From VBDM01 sp035651815 (GTDB lineage Bacteria > Pseudomonadota > Gammaproteobacteria > Burkholderiales > SG8-39): DNA of 64,000 nucleotides. Below are positions 32,375-41,342 of this stretch, piece by piece (the first letter of the stretch is position 1; every line of letters starts with the position of its first letter). The stretch spans positions 62,001 through 126,000 of the forward strand of contig DASRFB010000023.1 of NCBI GenBank assembly GCA_035651815.1, read 5' to 3'. The notes under the pieces are model-generated. The model was not told where the DNA came from, ran no database searches, and worked only from the letters and a program-made list of their open reading frames with translations. Both the position numbers and the translations under genes were made by a program.

Positions 32375-33736
32375 ATGATCCCGCCCCGTTTCCTCCTGCT
32401 CCTCGCGCTGATTCCGTCGCTTTGCGCCGGGCAGACCGAGCCGCGCGAATTCACTCTGAAGAACGGGCTGCGGCTCATCGTGAAGGAAGATCATCGCGCG
32501 CCGACGGCGATTCAGCAGGTGTGGTACCGCGTCGGCGGCATCGACGAGGACGTCGGCATCACCGGCGTCGCGCACGTTCTCGAGCACATGATGTTCAAGG
32601 GCACGAAGCGCTACAAGGCGGGCGAGTTCTCGCGCCTGGTGACGGAGGCGGGAGGACGCGACAACGCCTTCACCGCCAAGGACTACACGGTGTACTTCCA
32701 GCAGGTGCACAAGGACCGGCTGCCGCTCGTGATGCAGCTGGAAGCCGACCGGATGGCGAACCTCGTCCTGCGCGAGAGCGATTTCAAGCAGGAGATCCGG
32801 GTCGTGATGGAAGAGCGCCGCTGGCGATACGAGGACCGGCCGCCGGCCTTGGTGTACGAGAACTGGATGAGCGCCGCTTTCGAGTCGCATCCGTACCGCT
32901 GGCCCGGCATCGGCTGGATGGAAGACCTGCAGAAAATGACCTGGCGCGACGCGCGCTCGTGGTACGAGCGCTGGTACGCGCCGAGCAACGCCACGGTGGT
33001 CGTCGTCGGCGACGTCGACGCGAAGCAGGTGTTCGCCCTGGCGCAGCGCTATTACGGCGTCGTGGCGCCGAAGGCGGTGCCGGCGAAGCGCTCGGTGGTC
33101 GAGCCGCGCCAGAGAGGATCGCGGCGAGTAACGGTGAAGGCGCCGGCCGAGCTGCCGTACCTGCGCATCGGCTACAAGGTCCCGGCGCTGAGGAACGCGT
33201 CGGCCGATCGCGAGCCCTACGCGCTCGCGCTGCTCGCCGAGATCCTCGGAGGCAGCGATGCCGCGCGCCTGCAGCGCGTGCTCGTGCGCGAGCGCAAGCT
33301 CGCGACGACTGTGAGCGCGGACTACGACTTCTTCGCCCGCGGGCCGGCCACGCTCTCGTTCGAGGCGGGCGCGACGCCGGGGCGCAGCGCGGCCGAGCTC
33401 GAGGCTGCGCTGCGCGAGATCGTCGGGCGCGTCGCGGCCGAGGGCGTGACCGACGAGGAGCTGCGCCGCGCGAAGGCGCGGCAGGTGGCGCAGGAAGTGT
33501 ACAAGCGCGACTCGATCTTCGCGCAGGCGATGGAGCTCGGGACGCTCGAAAGCGTGGGCCTCTCGTACCGCGACGTCGACCGCATCCTCGAGCGCCTGGG
33601 CGAAGTCACCGCCGACGAGATCGTCGCGGTCGCGAAGAAATACATCACCGACGACGGGTTGACCGTCGCGGTGCTCGATCCGCAGCCGCTGGGCGAGCGC
33701 AAGGCGGCGGCCGCGCCGCCGCGCGCCGGACACTGA
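32375..33736 (+). CDS. M16 zinc peptidase, active subunit type
   Basis: 453 residues with a signal peptide (to about 20, SLCAGQ), so periplasmic. The inverted zinc motif HVLEH (His67, Glu70, His71) and the distal Glu in a VVMEERRW stretch make it catalytic. It is followed by a second M16 gene that lacks the motif; such pairs form a heterodimer in which the two halves close on a peptide. Substrate unknown; related to the PqqL/YmxG group. Overlaps the next gene by one base. Confidence 0.93.
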   Translation: MIPPRFLLLLALIPSLCAGQTEPREFTLKNGLRLIVKEDHRAPTAIQQVWYRVGGIDEDVGITGVAHVLEHMMFKGTKRYKAGEFSRLVTEAGGRDNAFTAKDYTVYFQQVHKDRLPLVMQLEADRMANLVLRESDFKQEIRVVMEERRWRYEDRPPALVYENWMSAAFESHPYRWPGIGWMEDLQKMTWRDARSWYERWYAPSNATVVVVGDVDAKQVFALAQRYYGVVAPKAVPAKRSVVEPRQRGSRRVTVKAPAELPYLRIGYKVPALRNASADREPYALALLAEILGGSDAARLQRVLVRERKLATTVSADYDFFARGPATLSFEAGATPGRSAAELEAALREIVGRVAAEGVTDEELRRAKARQVAQEVYKRDSIFAQAMELGTLESVGLSYRDVDRILERLGEVTADEIVAVAKKYITDDGLTVAVLDPQPLGERKAAAAPPRAGH

Positions 33737-35034
33737 TGAACGCCCTGCGCGCCGCGTTCCTCGTCCTGCTCCTCGCCTGCGGCGGCGTCGCACAGGCGCA
33801 GGTGCGCATCCAGCACTGGACGCTCGCGACCGGCGCGCGGGTCTATTACGTCGAGAGCCGGGCGATTCCGGTGCTCGACGTGGCGGTCGAATTCCCGGCG
33901 GGGAGCGCCTGGGACGCGGGGCGCTCCGCCGGCGTCGCGCGCATGACGCTGCAGATGCTCAGGGCCGGGTCGGCGCGGTTCTCCGAGGACGAGTCGAATC
34001 AGCGCCTCGCGGACATCGGCGCCGAGCTGCGCGACAACTTCGACCGCGACCGCGCGGGCTTCAGCGTGCGCACATTGTCCTCGGAGCGCGCTCGCGCGGT
34101 CGCGGTGCTCGCCGACATGCTGCAGGCGCCGCGCTTTCCGGCGGAGGCGCTCGAGCGCGAGCGCGCGCGCGCGGTCGCCGACGTCAAGGAAGCCGAGACC
34201 CAGCCCGAGGGCGCCGCCGAGCGGCGGCTCTATGCGCTCATGTACGCCGGCCACCCTTACGGCATCGTTCCGACGGCGGACTCGCTCGCTGCGATCAAGC
34301 TGGAGGACGTCGAGCGCTTCTACCGCGAGCGCTATCGCGCCAGCCGCGCGGTCGTGACCATCGTCGGCGACGTCGACCGCGACGCCGCGGGCGCGCTCGC
34401 CGAGGCGCTCACCGCGCGGCTGCCCGCGGGTCCGGACGACGGCCCGCGCCTGGAGCCGGCGAAGCCGCCCGCGCACGGACAGCTCGAGCGCATCCCGCGC
34501 CCGTCGGCGCAGAGCCACGTGCTCGCCGGCATGCCCGGCCTCGCGCGCGACGATCCCGATTACTTCCCCTTGTTCGTGGGCAATTTCGTCCTCGGCGGCG
34601 GCGGCTTCGTCTCGCGCCTGTACAACGAAGTGCGCGAGAAGCGCGGCTACGCCTACAGCGCCTACAGCTATTTCCTGCCGCTCGCGGCGCGCGGGCCCTT
34701 CCTCATGGGGCTGCAGACGCGCAACGACCAGGCCGACGAGGCGCTCAAGCAGGCGCGCGCGGTGCTCGACGACTTCATCAAGAACGGCCCGACGCCCAAG
34801 GAGCTCGCCGCCGCGCAACGCAGCCTCGTCGGCAGCTTTCCGCTGCGTCTCGATTCGAACCGCAAGATCCTCGATCAGGTGGCCATGATCGGCTACTACC
34901 GGCTGCCGCTCGACTGGCTGGACAAGTTCATCCCGAGCATCAAGGCGGTCACGCTGGAAAGCGTGCGCTCGGCGTTCTCGCGCCGCGTGCGTCCCGAGGA
35001 ACTGACGACGGTCGTGGCCGGTGCGGCGCAGTAG
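33736..35034 (+). CDS. M16 peptidase-like protein, inactive partner
   Basis: 432 residues with a signal peptide ending GVAQA|QV (about 22). The fold is that of M16 peptidases, with the C-terminal pattern LYNEVREKRGYAYSAYS, but the zinc motif is replaced by GVARMTLQML, so it should be non-catalytic. It likely dimerises with the upstream product. Start ATG 33736 overlaps the previous stop (TGATG). Its 3' end overlaps rsmD by 14 bases. Confidence 0.92.
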   Translation: MNALRAAFLVLLLACGGVAQAQVRIQHWTLATGARVYYVESRAIPVLDVAVEFPAGSAWDAGRSAGVARMTLQMLRAGSARFSEDESNQRLADIGAELRDNFDRDRAGFSVRTLSSERARAVAVLADMLQAPRFPAEALERERARAVADVKEAETQPEGAAERRLYALMYAGHPYGIVPTADSLAAIKLEDVERFYRERYRASRAVVTIVGDVDRDAAGALAEALTARLPAGPDDGPRLEPAKPPAHGQLERIPRPSAQSHVLAGMPGLARDDPDYFPLFVGNFVLGGGGFVSRLYNEVREKRGYAYSAYSYFLPLAARGPFLMGLQTRNDQADEALKQARAVLDDFIKNGPTPKELAAAQRSLVGSFPLRLDSNRKILDQVAMIGYYRLPLDWLDKFIPSIKAVTLESVRSAFSRRVRPEELTTVVAGAAQ

Positions 35035-35602
35035 GCCGAACACCGTCCGCATCATCGGAGGTCGCTGGCGCAGCAGGATCGTCGAATTCGCCGACGTCGC
35101 CGGCGTGCGGCCCACGCCCGACCGCGTGCGCGAGACGCTCTTCAACTGGCTCGGACAGACGCTCGCCGGCCTGGACTGCCTGGACCTCTTCGCCGGCAGC
35201 GGCGTCCTCGGGTTCGAGGCCGCGTCGCGCGGCGCGCGCTCGGTGGTGATGGTGGAGAAGCACCCGCGGGTGCTCGCGTCTCTGCGCGCGTCCGCGCGCT
35301 TGCTCGACGCCGCCAACGTGCGCCTCGCGCACGGCGATGCGCTAGAATTCCTGCGCGCTCCCGGCGTGCGCTACGACGTCGTGTTCGTGGATCCGCCCTA
35401 CCGGCTGGCGCTCGTGGACCAGGCGCTGGCCTTGCTGCCGCCGGTGCTCGCACCGGAGGCGCGCGTGTACGTGGAAAGCGATGCGCCGTTCCATGCCGGG
35501 CCCGGCTGGTCGATGATCCGGCACGCCCGAGCGGGCCAGGTGCACTACCATCTCTTGGGAAGGGATCCCGATGATCAGGGCCGTCTACCCCGGAACGTTT
35601 GA
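35021..35602 (+). CDS. rsmD: 16S rRNA (guanine(966)-N2)-methyltransferase
   Basis: 193-residue SAM methyltransferase acting on the small ribosomal subunit. Motif I LDLFAGSGVLGFEA and the catalytic DPPY motif (VFVDPPYRL) are present, as is the N-terminal RIIGGRWR. Starts at GTG 35021 inside the M16 gene, and its end overlaps coaD by 32 bases, the usual partner. Confidence 0.94.
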   Translation: MRRSRPNTVRIIGGRWRSRIVEFADVAGVRPTPDRVRETLFNWLGQTLAGLDCLDLFAGSGVLGFEAASRGARSVVMVEKHPRVLASLRASARLLDAANVRLAHGDALEFLRAPGVRYDVVFVDPPYRLALVDQALALLPPVLAPEARVYVESDAPFHAGPGWSMIRHARAGQVHYHLLGRDPDDQGRLPRNV

Positions 35603-36059
35603 CCCGATCACGCGCGGGCACGAGGACCTCGTGCGGCGCGCCTCCGCGCTGTTCGACGAGCTGGTCGTCGGCGTCGCCGGCAGCAGCCCGAAGCAGCCGT
35701 TCTTCAACCTCGCGGAGCGCGTGCGCCTCGCGCGCGAAGTCCTCGCTCCTTACGAGAACGTCAAGGTCGAGTCCTTCGACGGGCTGCTCATGGACTTCGT
35801 GCGCGCGCAGAAGGCGCGCGCGATCCTGCGCGGGCTGCGCGCGGTGTCCGACTTCGAGTACGAGTTCCAGATGGCCGGGATGAACCGCAACCTGTATCCG
35901 GACGTTGAGACGCTGTTCCTGACGCCCTCGGAGCAATACATGTTCATCTCCGCGACCATCGTGCGCGAGATCGCCTCGCTCGGCGGCGATGTCGGGCAGT
36001 TCGTGCACCCGCGCGTCAGGCAGGCGCTCGCGAAGAGGGTCGACGAGCGCAAGAAGTAG
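35571..36059 (+). CDS. coaD: Phosphopantetheine adenylyltransferase
   Basis: 162-residue enzyme of coenzyme A synthesis that joins 4'-phosphopantetheine and ATP to dephospho-CoA. The nucleotidyl-transfer motif is YPGTFDPITRGH and the second is SATIVREIASLGG. Overlaps the end of rsmD. Convergent with mutM; seven bases separate the stops and no terminator is seen. Confidence 0.97.
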   Translation: MIRAVYPGTFDPITRGHEDLVRRASALFDELVVGVAGSSPKQPFFNLAERVRLAREVLAPYENVKVESFDGLLMDFVRAQKARAILRGLRAVSDFEYEFQMAGMNRNLYPDVETLFLTPSEQYMFISATIVREIASLGGDVGQFVHPRVRQALAKRVDERKK

Positions 36060-36066
36060 CGCGCGG

Positions 36067-36879
36067 CTACTTCTGGCAGGCGGTACAGAAGAAGCTGGAG
36101 CGGCTGCCCAGGCGCGCGATGCGTATCGTGGAGCCGCACACGCGGCAGGCGAGCCCGGCGCGGTCGTAGACGTAATAGCTCTGCTGGAAATATCCCGAGG
36201 CGCCGTCCGAGTGGACGAAGTCGCGCAGGCTGCTGCCGCCGGCGGCCAGCGCGTCGCGCAGCGTCTCCCGGATCGACGTCACGAGCCGCTCGCATTCGGC
36301 GCGTGTCAGCCGCCGCGCGCGGCGGCGCGGATGCACGCCCGCCCGGAACAGGCTCTCGTTCGCGTAGATATTGCCGACCCCGACGACGATGTTGGCGTTC
36401 ATCAACACCTGCTTGATGCCGGCCTGGCGTCGCCGCGTCGCGGCATAGAGGTAATCGGCCGAGAACTGATCCGAGAGCGGCTCGACGCCCAGCCCCGAGA
36501 GCAGCCGGTGGCGGCGCGCGTCGCCCGGTTGCCACAGCAGCGCGCCGAAGCGCCGCGGATCGCGCAGGCGCAGCGCCGTGTCGCCGAACACCAGGTCGAC
36601 GTGGTCGTGCGCGCGCGCCGGCGCCCGCGGGTCGATCACCCGCAGGCTCCCCGACATGCCGAGGTGCAGGATGAGCGATCCCGAGCCGCACTCGAGCAGC
36701 AGATATTTTCCGCGCCGTTCGACGCGCCTCACCTGCTGGCCGACGATCGTGCGCGCGAGCGTGCGCGGCACGCGCCAGCGCAGGTTCGGGTTGCGGATCT
36801 CGACCCCGGTGATCGTGCGGCCGACGACGAAGGGTTCGATGCCGCGGCGGGTGATTTCGACTTCGGGCAGCTCGGGCAT
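36067..36879 (-). CDS. mutM: Formamidopyrimidine-DNA glycosylase
   Basis: 270-residue base-excision enzyme (Fpg) that removes 8-oxoguanine. The mature N-terminus PELPE has the catalytic Pro and Glu; the helix-two-turn-helix NIYANE and the C-terminal zinc finger (CRVCGSTI with CTACQ) are intact. Divergent from the TPR lipoprotein gene. Confidence 0.97.
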   Translation of the reverse strand: MPELPEVEITRRGIEPFVVGRTITGVEIRNPNLRWRVPRTLARTIVGQQVRRVERRGKYLLLECGSGSLILHLGMSGSLRVIDPRAPARAHDHVDLVFGDTALRLRDPRRFGALLWQPGDARRHRLLSGLGVEPLSDQFSADYLYAATRRRQAGIKQVLMNANIVVGVGNIYANESLFRAGVHPRRRARRLTRAECERLVTSIRETLRDALAAGGSSLRDFVHSDGASGYFQQSYYVYDRAGLACRVCGSTIRIARLGSRSSFFCTACQK

Positions 36880-36906
36880 GATGTGTAACGCGCTCGGTTT
36901 TTATTA

Positions 36907-36935
36907 TTGTCGTCCCATCGAAATATACCTAAACT
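36907..36935 (+). promoter_or_regulatory. Candidate promoter of the TPR-lolB-ispE operon
   Basis: TTGTCG (36907-36912), a 17-base spacer and TAAACT (36930-36935) in the AT-rich mutM divergent gap; four of six matches each. A small hairpin CTGTCG/CGACAG follows at 36934-36951, inside the leader. Confidence 0.4.
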
Positions 36936-36964
36936 GTCGGTTCCGCGACAGCAGGCCCCACGTC

Positions 36965-38758
36965 ATGTTCTCCCGCGTCTTGTGCTCCATGCTACGCATG
37001 CGCATCCCGGTCCTGGGAATCGCCGTGGCGCTGCTCGCGGGCGCGCTCGCGGCATGCGCCGGGCGCACGGTCAAGTCGAGCTCCGGGAACGACTCCGCGG
37101 ACACCGAGGACGGCGACGCGACCTCCTTCTTCGAGTCTCCCGAGCGCGGCGTAGTGCCGGCGCTGCCGCCGCAGGACCTGACGGAAACGGTCCTGTACGA
37201 GTTCCTGCTCGCCGAGATCGCGACGCAGCGCGGCGACGTCACGCTGGCCGCGCAGGCCTACGTCGATCTCGCCAAGCGCACGCGCGACCCGCGCATCGCG
37301 CGCCGCGCGACCGAGGTCGCGATGTACGCGCGCATGGCGAACGCCGCGGTCGAGGCGGCGCAGATCTGGCAGGAGACCGAGCCGCAGTCGACCCGCGCGC
37401 GGCAGGCGCTCGCGGGGCTCCTCGTCAACGCCGGCCGCTACGACGAGGCGCTGCCGCATTTCGAGAAGCTGCTGGCCGAGGGCGCGGCCAAGCCCGCCGA
37501 GACTTTCTCGCAGCTCGGACGCGCGCTCGCGAACGCTCAGGACAGGAAGTCCGCGCTCAAGCTCGTGCGCACGCTCGCGCAGCGCTATCCGCGCGTGCCG
37601 CAGGCCCATTTCGCGGTGGCGCAGACCGCCGCCGGGGCGGGCGACGACGAGCTCGCGCTCGCGGAGATCCGGCAGGCCGAGCAGCTGCGTCCAGATTGGG
37701 AGAACGCCGTGCTGTTCGAGGCGCAGCTGCTGCAGCGCAAGTCCCCGGACGCCGCCGCCGCCCGGCTCGAGACGTTCCTGAAAAGCAACCCGGGTTCGCG
37801 CGAGGTGCGCCTCGACTACGCGCGGCTGCTCGTCTTGCAGAAGAAGATCGCCGAGGCGCGCGGCGAGTTCCAGAAGCTGCTCGCCGCCTATCCGGACAAC
37901 ACGGACGTGACCTTCGCGGTCGCGCTGCTCTCGCTGCAGCTCAACGACTACGACGCGGCCGAGGCCAATCTGAAGCGGCTGCTGCGGGGAAGCTATCGCG
38001 ACAAGAACGGCGTGCGCCTCTACCTCGGCCAGATCGCCGAGGACCGCAAGAAGCTTCCCGAAGCGCTGCGCTGGTACGACGAGATCACCGACGGCGAGCA
38101 CTATCTCGCCGCCCAGATCCGGTCCGCGCAGGTCCTGTCCAAGCAGGGCAAGCTCGCCGCCGCGCGCGAGCGGCTGCATCAGACCGAGCCGCAGAACGGG
38201 CAGCAGCGCGTGCAGCTCGTTCTCGCCGAGGCGCAGCTCCTGCGCGACGCGAACCAGCCGAAGGCGGCCTTCGACATGGTGCAGCAGGCGCTCGAGAAGC
38301 TGCCGAACCAGCCCGACCTCTTGTACGACCACGCCATGCTCGCCGAGAAGCTCGACCGCATGGACGTTCTCGAGTCGTCGCTGCGCAAGCTCATCGCGCT
38401 CAGGCCCGACTACGCGCACGCCTACAACGCGCTCGGCTATTCGCTCGCCGACCGCAACGAGCGGCTCCCCGAGGCGCGCGATCTGATCGAGAAGGCGCTG
38501 AAGCTCTCGCCCGACGACTCGTTCATCATCGACAGCATGGGCTGGGTCCTGTACCGCCAGGGACAGACCAAGGACGCGCTCGAGTGGCTGCAGAAGGCGT
38601 ATGCGGCGCGGCCCGACGCCGAGATCGCCGCGCACCTCGGCGAGGTGCTGTGGGCGCTCGGACGCCGCGACGCCGCCGAGCGCGTCCTGAGCGACGCGGC
38701 GCAGAAGGACCCGGGCAACGAGGCCATCGCGAACACCCTCAAGCGCCTGAAGCGCTGA
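36965..38758 (+). CDS. TPR-repeat outer-membrane lipoprotein
   Basis: 597 residues with a lipobox LAAC and ten or more tetratricopeptide repeats from about residue 75 to the end (for example AYNALGYSLADRNERLPEARDLIEKAL split across 480-510). The start is uncertain: ATG 36965 puts the lipid Cys at 31, ATG 36998 puts it at 20, a more usual signal length. It is followed by lolB and ispE. Proteins of this kind serve as scaffolds; partner unknown. Confidence 0.85.
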   Translation: MFSRVLCSMLRMRIPVLGIAVALLAGALAACAGRTVKSSSGNDSADTEDGDATSFFESPERGVVPALPPQDLTETVLYEFLLAEIATQRGDVTLAAQAYVDLAKRTRDPRIARRATEVAMYARMANAAVEAAQIWQETEPQSTRARQALAGLLVNAGRYDEALPHFEKLLAEGAAKPAETFSQLGRALANAQDRKSALKLVRTLAQRYPRVPQAHFAVAQTAAGAGDDELALAEIRQAEQLRPDWENAVLFEAQLLQRKSPDAAAARLETFLKSNPGSREVRLDYARLLVLQKKIAEARGEFQKLLAAYPDNTDVTFAVALLSLQLNDYDAAEANLKRLLRGSYRDKNGVRLYLGQIAEDRKKLPEALRWYDEITDGEHYLAAQIRSAQVLSKQGKLAAARERLHQTEPQNGQQRVQLVLAEAQLLRDANQPKAAFDMVQQALEKLPNQPDLLYDHAMLAEKLDRMDVLESSLRKLIALRPDYAHAYNALGYSLADRNERLPEARDLIEKALKLSPDDSFIIDSMGWVLYRQGQTKDALEWLQKAYAARPDAEIAAHLGEVLWALGRRDAAERVLSDAAQKDPGNEAIANTLKRLKR

Positions 38759-38769
38759 GGACGCGGGCC

Positions 38770-39303
38770 GTGCGGCGACTCGCGCTCGTCCCGGTCGCGG
38801 CTCTCGCGCTCGCCGCGTGCGCGACCCTGCCGAAGCCGGAGGCGCCGCCGACCGAGGGAGCGTTCGAGCTGCACGGGCGCGTCGCCGTCCGCTACGGCTC
38901 CGACGGCGCCTCGGGCAACATCGCCTGGCGCCATTCGGCGCAAGCCGACGACCTTCTCATCACGTCGTTTCTCGGGCAGGGCGTCGCGCGCATCCGGCGC
39001 TCCGACGGCGAGGTGCAGCTCGTCGCCGAGGGCAAGGAGCACCGCGCGCCCGACGCGGAGACGCTGACCGAGCGCGTGCTCGGCTGGCGGCTGCCCCTCG
39101 AAGGGCTCCCGGACTGGGTCCAGGGGCGTCCGGCGCCCGGGCACGCCGACCAGCTGCGCCGCGAAGGCGAACGTCTCGTCGCCTTCGTGCAGGACGACTG
39201 GAAGGTCGAGTACCAGGCGTTCGACGGCGAACGGCCCTCGCGCCTGCGGCTGACGCGGCCGAATCTCGAGATCCGGCTGATCGTCGATCAGTGGTCGGGA
39301 TGA
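38770..39303 (+). CDS. lolB: Outer-membrane lipoprotein LolB
   Basis: 177 residues from GTG 38770. Lipobox LAAC with Cys17. The LolB domain accepts lipoproteins from LolA and places them in the outer membrane. The conserved FELHGRVAVRYG and the C-terminal RLRLTRPNLEIRLIVDQW fit. Its stop overlaps ispE (ATGA), the standard order lolB-ispE in proteobacteria. Confidence 0.92.
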   Translation: MRRLALVPVAALALAACATLPKPEAPPTEGAFELHGRVAVRYGSDGASGNIAWRHSAQADDLLITSFLGQGVARIRRSDGEVQLVAEGKEHRAPDAETLTERVLGWRLPLEGLPDWVQGRPAPGHADQLRREGERLVAFVQDDWKVEYQAFDGERPSRLRLTRPNLEIRLIVDQWSG

Positions 39304-40148
39304 GCCTCTGGGACCGCGCCTGGCCGGCGCCCGCGAAGCTGAATCTGTTCCTGCACGTCGTGGGCCGCCGCGAAGACGGTTATCACCTGCTGCAGACCGC
39401 GTTCAGGCTCATCGACCGCCGCGACCGGCTGCGCTACGCGCCCCGCGACGACGGCCGCGTCGCGCTCGTGCGGCCGCTTCCCGGGATCGACGAAGCGACC
39501 GAGCTCTCGGTGCGGGCGGCGCGGCTGCTTCTCGCGGAATCGGGCACGAGACAGGGCGTCGAGATCGAGATCGAAAAAAGCATCCCGGTGGGCGGCGGGC
39601 TGGGCGGCGGCAGCTCCGACGCGGCGACCACGCTCGTGGTCCTGAACCGCCTGCTGCGGCTCGGCGCCTCGGCCGGCGACCTCGCGCGCCTCGGCTCGAG
39701 CCTCGGCGCCGATGTTCCATTCTTTCTCTTCGGGCAGAACGCGTTCGCCGAAGGCATCGGAGAGCGCCTCACGCCGCTCGAGCTGCCCGCCGCCTGGTAC
39801 GTCGTGCTCGTGCCGCCGCTCGCCGTGTCGACGAAGGCGATTTTCGCCGCGCCCGAATTGACACGAAATTCGAAAACCATCAAAATATCAAGCTTTTCGG
39901 CAGGCTTCGGGCGTAACGACCTCGAGCCCGTCGTGTGCGGGCGCCACGGTGAAGTCGCGGCGCATCTGGCTTGGCTGAAGCAGTTCGGCGATGCGCGCCT
40001 GAGTGGGTCCGGCGCATGCGTGTTCGCCGAGTTTCCAAGCGAACGCGAGGCGCGCGACGTTTTGTCCGGCATGCCGGATAAAATGACGGGCTTCGTTGCC
40101 CGCGGGCTGGATCGACATCCGCTCGCGGATTTGCTGGACCACGGTTAG
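39300..40148 (+). CDS. ispE: 4-diphosphocytidyl-2-C-methyl-D-erythritol kinase
   Basis: 282-residue GHMP kinase of the MEP isoprenoid pathway. ATP loop VGGGLGGGSSDAA (about 97-109), substrate region PAPAKLNLFLHVVGRREDGYH-like N-terminus split around 9-29, and the late SGSGACVFAEF. An AT-rich patch near 39856-39900 lies in a conserved stretch, so it is native. tRNA-Gln follows four bases after the stop. Confidence 0.96.
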   Translation: MSLWDRAWPAPAKLNLFLHVVGRREDGYHLLQTAFRLIDRRDRLRYAPRDDGRVALVRPLPGIDEATELSVRAARLLLAESGTRQGVEIEIEKSIPVGGGLGGGSSDAATTLVVLNRLLRLGASAGDLARLGSSLGADVPFFLFGQNAFAEGIGERLTPLELPAAWYVVLVPPLAVSTKAIFAAPELTRNSKTIKISSFSAGFGRNDLEPVVCGRHGEVAAHLAWLKQFGDARLSGSGACVFAEFPSEREARDVLSGMPDKMTGFVARGLDRHPLADLLDHG

Positions 40149-40152
40149 CGCT

Positions 40153-40229
40153 TGGGGAGTCGCCAAGCTGGTTAAGGCAGCGGATTTTGATTCCGCCATA
40201 CGAGGGTTCGAATCCTTCCTCCCCAGCCA
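40153..40229 (+). tRNA. tRNA-Gln (anticodon TTG)
   Basis: 77 bases including an encoded CCA end. Acceptor stem TGGGGAG/CTCCCCA, anticodon loop TTTTGAT with TTG at 40187-40189, and T loop TTCGAAT are all well formed. Located between ispE and prs, as in many proteobacteria. Six T follow at 40231-40236 and may help end transcription. Confidence 0.97.
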
Positions 40230-40246
40230 GTTTTTTGGCCCACCGC

Positions 40247-40268
40247 GCAGCCGCAGATTCGCGGCTGC
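40247..40268 (+). other. Hairpin between tRNA-Gln and prs
   Basis: Perfect eight-base stem GCAGCCGC / GCGGCTGC with loop AGATTC. It follows the tRNA and a T run and precedes prs by 69 bases; it may be a weak terminator or a processing signal. Confidence 0.5.
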
Positions 40269-40337
40269 TTGCATTTCCGGGGTAGAAAAAAGCCGGGAGC
40301 CCGTCGCCCGCAGGGACGGTAGCCGGTAGAGGGAGAC

Positions 40338-41288
40338 ATGGCGTACGAAAGCCTGATGGTGTTCACCGGCAGCGCCAACCCGCTGCTCGCGCACGCGGTG
40401 GTGCGCCGGCTCAACATCCCCCTGGGCCATGCGACGGTGGGCAAGTTCTCGGACGGCGAGATCATGGTCGAGGTGCTCGAGAACGTCCGCGGCAAGGACT
40501 GCTTCGTGCTGCAGTCGACGTGCGCGCCGGCGAACGAGAGCCTGATGGAAGTGCTGCTGATGGTGGACGCGCTGAAGCGCGCGTCGGCGGCGCGCGTGAC
40601 GGCCGCGATCCCGTACTTCGGCTACGCGCGCCAGGACCGGCGGCCGCGCTCGGCGCGGGTCGCGATCAGCGCGAAGGTCGTGGCGAACATGCTGCAGGCC
40701 GCGGGCGTCGACCGCGTCCTGACGATGGACCTGCACGCGGACCAGATCCAGGGGTTCTTCGACGTGCCGGTGGACAACATCTACGCGACGCCGGTGCTGC
40801 TCGGCGACGTGTGGAAGCACCAGTACGAGAACCTGCTGGTGGTGTCGCCCGACGTGGGCGGCGTGGTGCGGGCGCGGGCGATGGCGAAGCGGCTGGAGTC
40901 GGACCTGGCGATCATCGACAAGCGCCGGCCGCAGCCGAACGTCTCGGAAGTGATGAACGTGATCGGCGACGTGAAAGGCAGGACCTGCGTGATCATGGAC
41001 GACATCGTCGACACGGCGAACACGCTGTGCAAGGCGGCCGAGGCGCTGAAGGACGAGGGCGCGACGCGGGTCGTCGCGTACTGCACGCACCCGGTGCTCT
41101 CGGGCGGCGCAGTCGAGCGGATCGCCGCCTCGTCCATGGACGAGCTGGTAGTGGCCGACACGATCCCGCTCTCGAAGGCGGGGCAGGCGTGCAAGAAGAT
41201 CCGCGTGCTCTCGGTCGCCGGGCTGCTCGCGGAAACGATATTGCGGATCAGCAACGAGGACTCGGTGAGCTCCTTGTTCATGGAATAG
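40338..41288 (+). CDS. prs: Ribose-phosphate pyrophosphokinase
   Basis: 316-residue enzyme that makes PRPP from ribose 5-phosphate and ATP for nucleotide, His and Trp synthesis. ATP site region YARQDRRPRSARVAIS, LTMDLHADQIQGFFDVPVDN divided over about 127-147, and the PRPP loop VIMDDIVDTANT. AGGGAG precedes the ATG. rplY follows after 54 bases. Confidence 0.98.
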   Translation: MAYESLMVFTGSANPLLAHAVVRRLNIPLGHATVGKFSDGEIMVEVLENVRGKDCFVLQSTCAPANESLMEVLLMVDALKRASAARVTAAIPYFGYARQDRRPRSARVAISAKVVANMLQAAGVDRVLTMDLHADQIQGFFDVPVDNIYATPVLLGDVWKHQYENLLVVSPDVGGVVRARAMAKRLESDLAIIDKRRPQPNVSEVMNVIGDVKGRTCVIMDDIVDTANTLCKAAEALKDEGATRVVAYCTHPVLSGGAVERIAASSMDELVVADTIPLSKAGQACKKIRVLSVAGLLAETILRISNEDSVSSLFME

Positions 41289-41298
41289 GTTTTACGTC

Positions 41299-41324
41299 GG
41301 CGTCGCCTGGTCGCGGGCGATGCC
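41299..41324 (+). other. Stem-loop in the prs-rplY gap
   Basis: GGCGTCGCC / GGCGATGCC, nine pairs with one G-U, loop of eight, ending seven bases before the AGGAGA ribosome site of rplY. Could dampen read-through or act in ribosomal-protein feedback. Confidence 0.4.
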
Positions 41325-41342
41325 TCATTTAGGAGAAGCACA

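Noticed and set aside
39856..39900. AT-rich patch inside ispE as a transfer scar
   Set aside because: The frame is intact and the encoded segment fits the normal IspE sequence.
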